Source: Hungatella effluvii
GTDB lineage: Bacteria > Bacillota > Clostridia > Lachnospirales > Lachnospiraceae
Length of the DNA stretch: 64,000 nucleotides
Direction: 5' to 3'
Assembly: GCF_003201875.1 (NCBI RefSeq)
Contig: NZ_QJKD01000006.1
Span: 310,001 to 374,000 of the forward strand
Shown in pieces: positions 16,450-24,800 of the stretch. The position numbers were made by a program, and so were the translations under genes. The notes below the pieces were generated by a model that was not told the origin of the DNA, did no database searches, and saw only the letters and a list, made by a program, of their open reading frames with translations. Position 1 is the first letter of the stretch. Every line of letters starts with the position of its first letter.

Positions 16450-16478
16450 ATTGTATCGAATATACGTTCGATTGTAAA
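16450..16478 (-). promoter_or_regulatory. dinB promoter with LexA-like operator in the spacer
   Basis: On the minus strand, -35 TTTACA (16473-16478), 17-nt spacer, -10 TACAAT (16450-16455). The spacer holds CGAACGTATATTCG (16457-16470), which fits the Gram-positive LexA consensus CGAAC-N4-GTTYG with one mismatch. Bound repressor would block polymerase directly. Confidence 0.82.
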
Positions 16479-16489
16479 TGGAAAGTAAA

Positions 16490-16508
16490 GGAAGCTGTCA
16501 CAGCTTCC
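16490..16508 (-). terminator. Terminator of the amidase gene
   Basis: Perfect 8-bp hairpin GGAAGCTG / CAGCTTCC with a 3-nt loop, 12 nt past the amidase stop codon, followed on the minus strand by TTTACTTT. It lies just upstream of the dinB promoter. Confidence 0.65.
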
Positions 16509-16520
16509 CCTACCGTCGTC

Positions 16521-17408
16521 CTATTCTTTTAAAGCGCCTTTTTCATCGGTTTTCAAATGCAGCTCCCCTTCGAACATGGCGCCGTCTTTCTTTGCCCGGT
16601 AAAGCTCTCCCTTCCAGATGATCCACTGGTCTCTGGCCATGGCACCGTCGGTCTTTAAATAATACCAGCCCCCGTCAGAGCCGGTCTTCCAGGTATCGTG
16701 CACCATCATGCCCGCGCCGTCAAACCAGTACCACTGATCGCCATCCTCGTACCAGTCATCGGCCACATAGTTTCCTGAATCTCCGAGATAGAACCGCCAC
16801 CCGCCGTCCTCCTCCAGCCATCCGGATTTCTTTTCCTGCACGGTGATTCCGTAATACAGGGCGATGGCATCGGCTTCCGCCCTGGCCAAACGGTCCAGAT
16901 TTGATTCTTTTAAGAGCCATGCGGCTATCTGCGCGTTGGTATGAAAGGAGTGCTCCAGGATGAGCCCTGGAGTCCCCACGGAGGCCGCGCCCCGGAGCAC
17001 GCCGTAATAATCCCCGTTCTGTCCTCTTCTGTGCTCAATTCTGGCAGGCTGCTTCGTCTTCATCACCTTTTCCACACACTGCGCGAGGGCCATTCCGATC
17101 CCATCCGCGCTTCCGTTAATGACGCAGTAGGCGGCCGGATAGTCCACCTGATTGTTCACACCGGTTCCCACCGCGTTGGAATGGTCGGACAGGAACAAAT
17201 CGCATCCTTTCGACTCCGCGCCTCTGGCGAAAAGACCCTTGTCCTCATCCTCCCGGCGCCTCGTGGTGATCACTTCGATTCCATACTCCTCCAAATACTT
17301 TTTCTGCAGAAGGTGCAGTTTCCATACCATGACAGACTCATAATACCGATGGTCTGCCGGGCTCTGGTTATACCGGCCCTGATGTCCCGCATCCAAACAT
17401 ATCTTCAT
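16521..17408 (-). CDS. N-acetylmuramoyl-L-alanine amidase with cell-wall-binding repeats
   Basis: A 295-residue zinc amidase that cuts the bond between muramic acid and the stem peptide. Residues 1-190 are the Amidase_3 domain: KICLDAGHQG (first zinc His), the glutamate of HRYYE, SDHSNA (second zinc His) and ILEHSFHTN with the catalytic Glu. Residues about 195-285 hold aromatic choline-binding-type repeats, for example GWRFYLGDSGNYV, WYEDGDQWYWF and GGWYYLKTDGAMA. There is no N-terminal signal peptide, which is unusual for a host autolysin and is the pattern of holin-released endolysins or of proteins freed by lysis. It is a single-gene unit with its own terminator. Confidence 0.88.
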   Translation of the reverse strand: MKICLDAGHQGRYNQSPADHRYYESVMVWKLHLLQKKYLEEYGIEVITTRRREDEDKGLFARGAESKGCDLFLSDHSNAVGTGVNNQVDYPAAYCVINGSADGIGMALAQCVEKVMKTKQPARIEHRRGQNGDYYGVLRGAASVGTPGLILEHSFHTNAQIAAWLLKESNLDRLARAEADAIALYYGITVQEKKSGWLEEDGGWRFYLGDSGNYVADDWYEDGDQWYWFDGAGMMVHDTWKTGSDGGWYYLKTDGAMARDQWIIWKGELYRAKKDGAMFEGELHLKTDEKGALKE

Positions 17409-17505
17409 ATCGCTGCTGACTCCTTTTTAAGCTTATACTACAGGATATGAAGCTTTGGGACAGGTGTTGCATCAGGCTCCCGCGCCCATAATTTTGTGTA
17501 ATAAC

Positions 17506-17543
17506 GAAAAAAGCTTCCGGATTTATTTTCCGAAAGCTTTTTT
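17506..17543 (-). terminator. Terminator of the tRNA-Pro / tRNA-Glu transcript
   Basis: Hairpin formed by AAGCTTTCGGA and TCCGGAAGCTT, followed on the minus strand by a T6 run, 2 nt past the tRNA-Glu 3' end. Confidence 0.85.
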
Positions 17544-17544
17544 A

Positions 17545-17616
17545 TGACCTATCCGAGAATCGAACTCGGGTTTCCGCCGTGAGAGGGCGGCGTCTTGACC
17601 GCTTGACCAATAGGCC
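17545..17616 (-). tRNA. tRNA-Glu (anticodon CTC)
   Basis: A 72-nt cloverleaf on the minus strand: acceptor GGCCTAT/ATAGGTC with one G-T pair, anticodon stem CCGCC/GGCGG with loop CTCTCAC. Anticodon CTC reads GAG. CCA is not encoded. Second gene of a two-tRNA transcript. Confidence 0.94.
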
Positions 17617-17642
17617 ACGTATCGAATGTTAACCAAAAATCG

Positions 17643-17716
17643 TCGAGGCGACAAGATTCGAACTTGCGACCTCTGCGTCCCGAACGCAGCGCTCTACCAA
17701 ACTGAGCCACGCCTCG
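17643..17716 (-). tRNA. tRNA-Pro (anticodon CGG)
   Basis: A 74-nt cloverleaf on the minus strand: acceptor CGAGGCG/CGCCTCG, anticodon stem CTGCG/CGCAG with loop TTCGGGA, T-loop TTCGAAT. Anticodon CGG reads CCG. CCA is not encoded. First gene of the transcript with tRNA-Glu 26 nt downstream. Confidence 0.95.
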
Positions 17717-17727
17717 ATACCTTTGGT

Positions 17728-17756
17728 AGTATAATATAAAAATGATGGATTGTCAA
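17728..17756 (-). promoter_or_regulatory. Sigma-A promoter of tRNA-Pro / tRNA-Glu
   Basis: On the minus strand, -35 TTGACA (17751-17756), 17-nt spacer, -10 TATACT (17728-17733); the tRNA begins 11 nt after the -10 box. Confidence 0.85.
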
Positions 17757-17801
17757 CTATATTTTGGAATTTTTTTAATTTTTTAAAATATAAGAAAAAT
17801 T

Positions 17802-17996
17802 CTACTGCTGTTCCACCGCCGTAAAGCCCAAATCATCGAGAATTTCCACCGCTTTCCCGTAGTCCTTCTCTTCCTCGATCACCACAGTCTTAGTCTCTAA
17901 ATCCACTTTGTGGCCGATTCCCTCATGATCCAGCCCTTTGTTGATTCTTGATACACATCCGTTACACATCATTTCATCACAGCGATAAGTCTTCAT
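17802..17996 (-). CDS. Heavy-metal-associated (CopZ-like) copper chaperone
   Basis: A 64-residue single HMA domain. The metal site is MMCNGCVSRI, a MxCxxC motif with Cys at positions 11 and 14. The fold ends with VEILDDLGFTAVEQQ, typical of the last strand and helix. It is the third gene after copA and csoR, and would carry Cu(I) to CopA in the cytoplasm. The length is normal for CopZ. The gap to csoR is 43 nt with a ribosome site (AAGGAGA). Confidence 0.88.
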   Translation of the reverse strand: MKTYRCDEMMCNGCVSRINKGLDHEGIGHKVDLETKTVVIEEEKDYGKAVEILDDLGFTAVEQQ

Positions 17997-18039
17997 AATC
18001 TTTATCTCCTTTTCTTTTTCATAAATTGCGGTTGGTCAA

Positions 18040-18345
18040 TCACTTCATAACCTTCTGTATCGTCATACACAGCTCATCAACCGCTTCTAAATTGCCGTCC
18101 TGAATCTGCTCCACGACACAGCTCTTGATATGGCTCGACAGCAGCACCTTATTAAAGCTGTTAAGTGCCGCCTGAACCGCGGATACCTGCGTTAAGATGT
18201 CCACACAGTACCGCTCATCTTCCACCATGCTCTTGATGCCGCGGATCTGGCCTTCGATCCGGTTTAAGCGGTTCAGTAAGTCCTTTTCCTCCGCGGCCTG
18301 ACGATGCTTGTGCTTCACCGCACAGTCGCATGTGCGTTCCTCCAT
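18040..18345 (-). CDS. csoR: CsoR-type copper-sensing repressor
   Basis: A 101-residue all-helical DUF156 repressor. Metal-ligand residues fit the CsoR Cys-His-Cys pattern: Cys in DERYCVDIL, then His and Cys in SSHIKSCVVEQ. The N-terminus has an additional Cys/His-rich stretch (RTCDCAVKHKHR). DNA-binding helix region: LNRLNRIEGQIRGIKSMVEDE. It lies 24 nt after copA on the same transcript and probably represses it through the palindrome at 20645-20665, releasing DNA on Cu(I) binding. Confidence 0.93.
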   Translation of the reverse strand: MEERTCDCAVKHKHRQAAEEKDLLNRLNRIEGQIRGIKSMVEDERYCVDILTQVSAVQAALNSFNKVLLSSHIKSCVVEQIQDGNLEAVDELCMTIQKVMK

Positions 18346-18369
18346 ATCATACCTCCATTCCTTATGCCT

Positions 18370-20628
18370 CTACAACTTTACTGTCTTTAAGCGAAGCGCG
18401 TTGCTCACCACGCAGACCGAACTGAGTGACATGGCAAATCCGGCAAACATCGGATTTAACAGCGGGCCTCCAAATAAGTATAACACACCTGCGGCTACAG
18501 GGATACCCAGACTGTTATAGAAAAATGCCCAGAATAAATTCTGTTTGATGTTCCGAATCGTGAGACGGCTTAATTTTACCGCCTTATAGACGTCGCGCAG
18601 ATCGGATTTCATGAGAACGATATCGCCGGATTCCAAAGCGATGTCGCTTCCTGAACCGATGGCGGTTCCCACATCCGCAGATACAAGCGCCGGAGCGTCA
18701 TTGATTCCGTCTCCAACCATCATGACGGTCTTTCCCTGCTTCTGCAGAGACTCTACTACATTGGCCTTGTCTTCCGGCAGAACCTCCGCGATTACCGTGT
18801 CGATATGAGCCTGTTTTCCAATGTAATCCGCAGTCTTCTGATTGTCTCCCGTCAGCATGCAGACCGTGATTCCCAGACTCTTTAACTGATCCACCGCCTC
18901 CACGCTGGTTTCCTTAATGGTATCCGCTACACAGATTATGCCTTTTAATATTCCATCCACCATCAGATACATCGGCGTCTTGCCCTGATTCGCCATCTGG
19001 TGGGCCTGCTCTCTCACAGGATCGCCCATGGACACCTTCATCTGTTCCACAAGTCGTTCATTGCCTACGGCTACCTGGCTTGTTCCCATGGAAGCGATGA
19101 TTCCCGCTCCCGTCACACTCTCGAACTTCTCCGGCATGACAAGCTCCAGCCCCTGTTCCCTGGCCTTTAATACAATGGCCTGCCCCAGCGGATGCTCCGA
19201 CATCTGTTCACAGCCGGCCGCCAGCTTAAGAAGTCCGTCGGAGGTCTCCGTCTGATCCAGAACCACGATATCCGTGACCTTTGGCTTTCCTTCCGTAATC
19301 GTACCTGTCTTATCAAACACAACCGTGTCTATCTTATGAGCGGTCTCCAGCGCCTCACCGCTCTTGATCAGGATTCCATGGCTGGCTCCCAGACCGGTTC
19401 CGACCATGATCGCCGTCGGCGTCGCCAGTCCCAGCGCACACGGGCAGGCGATAACCAGAACCGCCACAAAGATGGTCAGGACAAAAGACAGCTCCTTACC
19501 GCCAAACAGCCACCAGAGGAGCGCCGCAACCAGTGCGATTCCCATAACCGTCGGAACGAAGTATCCCGCAACCTTGTCTGCCAGTTTGGAGATAGGCGCC
19601 TTTTTCCCCTGCGCGTCCTCGATCATCTTAATGATCTTGGAAAGCGTGGTATCCCCGCCTGTATGGGTAACCTCCATCTCCATGGCCCCGTTGTAATTCA
19701 TGCTGCCGCCGATCAGAGTGTCGCCCTCCTGCTTCTCCACAGGGATGCTCTCTCCTGTCAGCATGGACTCATCCACGCTGCTGCTGCCGCCCGCCACGAT
19801 ACCGTCCAGGGGTATCCTGCTGCCCGGCTTGATGAGGACATGCTGTCCCACTCTCACACTGGCCGTCTCCACTTCCCGTTCCGTACCATCCTCATAGAGA
19901 ATCGCGGTATCCGGGGCCAGCTCCATCAGCTTTCTGATCGCCTCAGAGGTCTTGCCCTTGCTTCTGCTCTCCATGTATTTGCCCAGCATGACGAGAGTGA
20001 CGACCACGGCCGCTGACTCGTAATAGAGATGATGGGCGTTCATCGGATTCACCGGTATCGTAACTGTCATACAGAGACTGTAGATAAACGCACTGCCGGT
20101 GCCGATCGCCACCAGGGAATCCATGTTCGGATTGCCCTTAAACAGCGCCCTTAAACCTACCAGGTAAAACTTCCTTCCCGCAATAAGCACCGGAACCGTG
20201 AGTACCAGCTGTGCCAGCGCATAGTTGAAAGGATTGGCTTCCATATGGAGGAAATGCGGAAGCGGCAGTTCAAACGGGAGCATATGCCCCATGGAAATGT
20301 ACAGAAGCGGAACCGCAAAACAGATGGCCACGATCAGCCGTCTCTTCATCGTGTCGCGCTGCTGCTCCTGCTTCCCCCAGTTTTCCTCCTCCTGGGCCTT
20401 TACATCTTTCTCCTCCGCCAGAGGGCAGGCGCCGAATCCGGCCTTCTCCACCTTCCCCATAATCATCTCCGGAGTGACTTTCGTCTCGTCGTAGGTGATG
20501 GTCATCTTGTTCGTCGTCAGATTCACGTCACTCGACTCCACACCTTCCAGTTTTCTCGTGACCCGTTCCACCGCACTGCTGCAGGCTGCACAGGACATGC
20601 CTTCAATATCGTAAACTTCAGTTCTCAT
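18370..20628 (-). CDS. copA: Copper-exporting P1B-type ATPase
   Basis: A 752-residue membrane pump expelling Cu(I). One N-terminal HMA domain (GMSCAACSSAVERV), membrane helices carrying the CPC ion motif in VIACPCALGLATPTA, phosphorylation site DKTGTITEGKPKV, the HP dipeptide in SEHPLGQAI, and the hinge MVGDGINDAPALVSAD. The C-terminal membrane pair carries YNSLGIPVAAG. The start at 20628 has AAAGGA at good distance; an upstream in-frame ATG at 20646 overlaps the operator. First gene of the copA-csoR-copZ operon. Confidence 0.95.
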   Translation of the reverse strand: MRTEVYDIEGMSCAACSSAVERVTRKLEGVESSDVNLTTNKMTITYDETKVTPEMIMGKVEKAGFGACPLAEEKDVKAQEEENWGKQEQQRDTMKRRLIVAICFAVPLLYISMGHMLPFELPLPHFLHMEANPFNYALAQLVLTVPVLIAGRKFYLVGLRALFKGNPNMDSLVAIGTGSAFIYSLCMTVTIPVNPMNAHHLYYESAAVVVTLVMLGKYMESRSKGKTSEAIRKLMELAPDTAILYEDGTEREVETASVRVGQHVLIKPGSRIPLDGIVAGGSSSVDESMLTGESIPVEKQEGDTLIGGSMNYNGAMEMEVTHTGGDTTLSKIIKMIEDAQGKKAPISKLADKVAGYFVPTVMGIALVAALLWWLFGGKELSFVLTIFVAVLVIACPCALGLATPTAIMVGTGLGASHGILIKSGEALETAHKIDTVVFDKTGTITEGKPKVTDIVVLDQTETSDGLLKLAAGCEQMSEHPLGQAIVLKAREQGLELVMPEKFESVTGAGIIASMGTSQVAVGNERLVEQMKVSMGDPVREQAHQMANQGKTPMYLMVDGILKGIICVADTIKETSVEAVDQLKSLGITVCMLTGDNQKTADYIGKQAHIDTVIAEVLPEDKANVVESLQKQGKTVMMVGDGINDAPALVSADVGTAIGSGSDIALESGDIVLMKSDLRDVYKAVKLSRLTIRNIKQNLFWAFFYNSLGIPVAAGVLYLFGGPLLNPMFAGFAMSLSSVCVVSNALRLKTVKL

Positions 20629-20644
20629 AAGATCATCCTTTCTC

Positions 20645-20665
20645 ATATACCCCTATAGGGTATAT
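20645..20665. promoter_or_regulatory. CsoR operator
   Basis: Perfect inverted repeat ATATACCC - ctata - GGGTATAT, the A/T-flanked C-tract/G-tract form known for CsoR operators. It lies directly downstream of the -10 box, across the expected transcription start, and 17 nt ahead of the copA start codon. Confidence 0.8.
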
Positions 20666-20667
20666 TC

Positions 20668-20696
20668 ATTATAGTATGATTTCTTATCCCTGTCAA
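20668..20696 (-). promoter_or_regulatory. Consensus sigma-A promoter of the copper operon
   Basis: On the minus strand, TTGACA (20691-20696), 17-nt spacer and TATAAT (20668-20673): a perfect consensus. A promoter this strong needs a tight repressor, which fits the adjacent CsoR operator. Confidence 0.92.
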
Positions 20697-20780
20697 TGGT
20701 ATCTGTCAATATTATTTCTCAATAAAGAAAAATCTTGCTGGAAATCTTCGGAAATAAAAAAGCAGATTCCGCGGCGCTTC

Positions 20781-20809
20781 TTGAAGAAGCCGCAGGTTCA
20801 TGGTAGAAT
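20781..20809 (+). promoter_or_regulatory. Candidate promoter of the S66 peptidase gene
   Basis: TTGAAG (20781-20786), 17-nt spacer, TAGAAT (20804-20809). It overlaps a GCGGC...GCCGC hairpin (20771-20793) and implies that translation cannot begin at the upstream in-frame ATG at 20800. Confidence 0.5.
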
Positions 20810-20871
20810 TAGACAGTCTTGTTTCAGCAAAAGCGTTACAAAACAAACAAATGAGAAAGCAGGTATTGATT

Positions 20872-21765
20872 ATGTGGGCAAATCCATTGAATCCGGGAGA
20901 TACCATCGGCATTATTTCCCCCAGCCATACCGTCACTCCGGACGACTACGCGAAAATCATCTCCGGGATCGAAGCGAAAGGCTTTCGGGTGAAAACGGGG
21001 AGCCGCTTATACCGGCATACGTACGGCTACGCGGCAAGCGAGACGGAGCGCGCCGATGATCTCAATGAGATGGTTTCCGATAAAGACGTCAAACTGGTTT
21101 TATTCGGCGGCGGATACGGCAGTATTGAACTGCTGCCCTATATCGACTATGAAGCGATCAGGAGGAATCCAAAGCTGTTTTCCAGTCACAGCGACGGTAC
21201 CTCTATTCTCAATGCGATTTACACGAAAACGGGCCTGGTCACGTATTACGGTCTGCCGCCCAGGCTATTCGAGGATATCGACGCCTACGCCTATGAACAA
21301 TTTTCCTCCCATCTGGTTCGCCGGGATGCCGTTCATTTCGTCAGCAACAGCACCTGGTATTCCCTGAAAGACGGCATCTGCAGCGGCACCTTAATCGGCG
21401 GCTATACCCTGAATTTTGCCCTGTCTCTGCACAGCGGCTATCTGGAGACAGAAAAAGACCGGAAGTATATCCTGTTTCTGGAGGATCACGAGAAATTTAG
21501 TTCCGTCGCTGCAGTGAGCATGTATCTGTCCCATATTGAGCAGAGTTCCTTCATAAATCAGGTATCGGGACTGCTGTTCGGCAACTATTCAGACACCTTA
21601 TCGCAGCAGCTGCTTGGCAGGCTGGAACGTTTCGGCCAGAAACACAGCATCCCGGTCGCGTACTGCGATGATTTCGGCCACGGAAAAAATCACGCCATCC
21701 TGCCAGTTGGCTGCCGCGCTGTGTTGGATACGAAAAATAAGACACTGCGGTTTCTCCCTTCATAA
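20872..21765 (+). CDS. S66-family peptidase (LD-carboxypeptidase / MccF-like)
   Basis: A 297-residue cytoplasmic serine peptidase. S66 members either trim L,D-linkages of murein peptides for recycling (LdcA) or inactivate microcin C-type toxins (MccF). N-terminal NPLNPGDTIGIISPS is typical, followed by LFGGGYGSIELLPYIDY. The nucleophile region is SSHSDGTSILN, the catalytic glutamate is in LFLEDHEKF, and the histidine is in FGHGKNHAILPVG. The start MWANPLNPG at 20872 is chosen because the promoter lies over the earlier ATG. It is a lone gene with its own promoter and terminator. LdcA and MccF roles cannot be separated here. Confidence 0.85.
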   Translation: MWANPLNPGDTIGIISPSHTVTPDDYAKIISGIEAKGFRVKTGSRLYRHTYGYAASETERADDLNEMVSDKDVKLVLFGGGYGSIELLPYIDYEAIRRNPKLFSSHSDGTSILNAIYTKTGLVTYYGLPPRLFEDIDAYAYEQFSSHLVRRDAVHFVSNSTWYSLKDGICSGTLIGGYTLNFALSLHSGYLETEKDRKYILFLEDHEKFSSVAAVSMYLSHIEQSSFINQVSGLLFGNYSDTLSQQLLGRLERFGQKHSIPVAYCDDFGHGKNHAILPVGCRAVLDTKNKTLRFLPS

Positions 21766-21769
21766 TTGG

Positions 21770-21810
21770 CAGCAAAAAGGCAGGTCTGCACAGGACCTGC
21801 CTTTTTGCTG
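21770..21810. terminator. Bidirectional terminator between the S66 peptidase gene and polC
   Basis: Perfect 17-bp inverted repeat (21770-21786 / 21794-21810) with a 7-nt loop; both arms contain A5 or T5 tracts. It begins 5 nt past the peptidase stop and also stands downstream of polC on the other strand. Confidence 0.9.
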
Positions 21811-21887
21811 TAATTTATTTCAATCCGCATTCTGAGTCCAGAATACAAACCCCAGAATGACATAATAGCTATGCTGCCATTAAAATT

Positions 21888-24800
21888 TTAAAAATCAAAC
21901 AGCGACAACTGATTAGACTCCGGCAGTTCGCCCAGCAGTCCCAAATCTCCCATCAGATCGCACACCGTCTTACTGACCTTCGTCCTGTTCCGGAAATCTT
22001 CCTTTGATAAGAACCTGCCGTCCTTCACGGCATCAACCACGGCATCAGCCGCTTTTTCACCAAGTCCGTCAATACTGCTTAAGGAAGGCATCAGCTTGCC
22101 TCCGATGATCTGGAAATGGCGGGCCTTCGCCTGATAGATATCGATCGGCGTAAAGTCATAGCCTCTCGCGTACATCTCCTGAACGATTCTCATATCGCGG
22201 AGCGTATCCTGTTCCTTCTTCGACAGCGTATCCATCCGCTTCCTGTAGTCAGCCAGGTAATATTCCAGCTTATCGCGTCCCTGGCACATCAGCTCATAGG
22301 AGAAGCCATTGGCGCGGATACTGAAGAACGCCGCATAATATGCCAGCGGATAAAACACCTTACAGTAAGCGATACGCCACGCCATCATAACGTAGGCGGC
22401 CGCATGGGCCTTCGGGAACATGTATTTGATCTTCTTACAGGACCAGATATACCAGTCCGGCACGCCGTGGCCGGTCATCTCCTCTTCCCACTCCGGCTTT
22501 AAGCCTTTTCCCTTTCGGACACTCTCCATGATGGTAAAGGAGAGTCCCTCCTCCAGCCCCATGGAAATGAGATAGATCATGATGTCGTCACGGGTACAGA
22601 TCGCGGTCTGAATCGTCGCCTTTCCCTCCTGAATCAAGGTCTGGGCATTTCCCAGCCATACGTCGGTACCGTGAGCCAGACCGGCGATTCGCACAAGGTC
22701 AGAAAAATACTTGGGCTGGGTATCAATAAGCATCTGCATGGCGAAGTCCGTACCGAACTCCGGCACGCCCAGCGCTCCCAGCTTACATCCGCCGATATCA
22801 TCCGGCGTAATCCCCAGAGCCGATGTATCCTGGAATAAGGACATGACCTCCCTGCTGTCCAGCGGAATATCCTTAACCGGGTCAAAACCGATTAAATCCT
22901 GAAGCATTCGGATCATAGTCGGATCATCGTGCCCGAGTATATCGAGCTTCAGCAGGTTATGATCGATGGAATGGTAATCAAAATGGGTGGTGACCGTCAT
23001 GGTCGTCATATCGTTGGCCGGCCTCTGCACTGGAGTAAAGGAATAGATCTCCTCCCCGTGGGGAAGCACGATGATACCGCCGGGATGCTGTCCCGTAGTT
23101 CTTCTTACCCCGACGCATCCCTGGACAATACGGTTGATCTCACAGTTTCGTTTATGTACGCCGTGTTCCTCATAGTAATTCTTCACATAGCCGTAAGCCG
23201 TCTTATCCGCCAGTGTACCGATGGTTCCCGCGCGGAAGGTCTGGCCTTTTCCGAAAATAACCTCCGTATAGTCATGAGCCTTACTCTGGTACTCACCGGA
23301 GAAGTTCAAGTCGATATCAGGCTCCTTGTCTCCCTTGAATCCCAGGAATGTCTCAAAGGGGATGTCGAAGCCATCCTTTGTGAGCGGATGGCCGCAGACC
23401 GGACACTCCTTATCCTGCATATCACATCCGGCCATACCGGAATACTTCTTCACTTCCTCCGAATCAAAATCGTAATAATGGCAGTTAGTACAGTAATAAT
23501 GCGGGCTTAAGGAGTTAACCTCCGTGATACCGGACATGTATGCGACAAAGGAAGATCCTACCGAACCACGGGAACCTACGAGATACCCGTCTTCATTGGA
23601 CTTCCACACCAGCTTCTGCGCAATGATGTACATAACGGCGAAACCATTGGAAATGATGGAGTTCAACTCCCTCTCCAGACGCTCCGTAACGATCGTCGGC
23701 AGGTTGTCACCGTAGATCACGTGGGCCCTGTCGTAACAGATCTGCCTCAAGTCCCCATCTGAATTTTCGATGACCGGCGGACACTTATCGGGGCGCACCG
23801 GCGAGATTCGTTCGCACATGTCCGCGATCTTCCGCGTATTCTTTATGACGACCTCTTCCGCCTTGTTTGGTCCCAGATACTCGAATTCCTTCAGCATCTC
23901 CTCCGTCGTCCGAAGGTAAAGCGGCGCCTGGTCATCACTGTCCTTAAATCCCTGCCCCGCCATGATGATCCGGCGGTATACCTCGTCCTCGGGATCCAGG
24001 AAGTGAACGTCACAGGTGGCGCAGACCGGTTTTCCGAACTGGTCGCCCAGTTCCACGATTTTTTTGTTGATATCGATTAAATCCTGCTCCGAATTTATGC
24101 TGCTCTTCTCATCACGGAGCATGAAGCTGTTGTTTCCAAGAGGCTGGATCTCCAGATAATCATAGAACCTGACCAGTCTGGCGATCTCCGCGTTGGAGCC
24201 GCCGCGAAGCAGGGCCTGATACAGTTCCCCCGCCTCGCAGGCTGATCCCACGATTAAGCCCTCCCGGTTCTGGTTCAGCAGACTCTTGGGTATTCTGGGC
24301 CTTCGGGCATAGTAGTCGATGTGGGACCATGAGATCAGCTTATAGAGATTCACACGCCCGATATCGTTGGTTGCGATAATGATTACGTGATAGGTCGGAA
24401 GCTTCTTGATCATCTCCGGAGTCATCGTCTTTAAGCTGTTTAACTCGATCAGCGTCTCCACGCCGCGCTCCCGCAGCATTTGGACGAATCTGACAAAGAT
24501 CTCCGCCGTACATCCCGCGTCATCCACGGCGCGGTGGTGGTTTGCCAGCGAGATATTCAGCGCCTTGGCGACCGTGTCCAGCTTGAACCTGTTTAGGTTC
24601 GGCAGAAGGAACCGCGCCAGAGTCACCGTATCCAAAACCGTAGGTTCAAAGGGAAGCCCCTGCAGCTCCGCGTTGCGGTTGATAAAGCTCACGTCGAAGG
24701 AGGCATTGTGAGCCACCAGAACGGATCCCTGACAGAATTCCAGAAACTGAGGCAGAATCACATCAATCTTCGGATACGGGAGCACCATGTTGTCATTGAT

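Noticed and set aside
16521..17408. Prophage remnant suggested by the amidase.
   Set aside because: No integrase, capsid, tail, holin or attachment site in the surrounding 20 kb.
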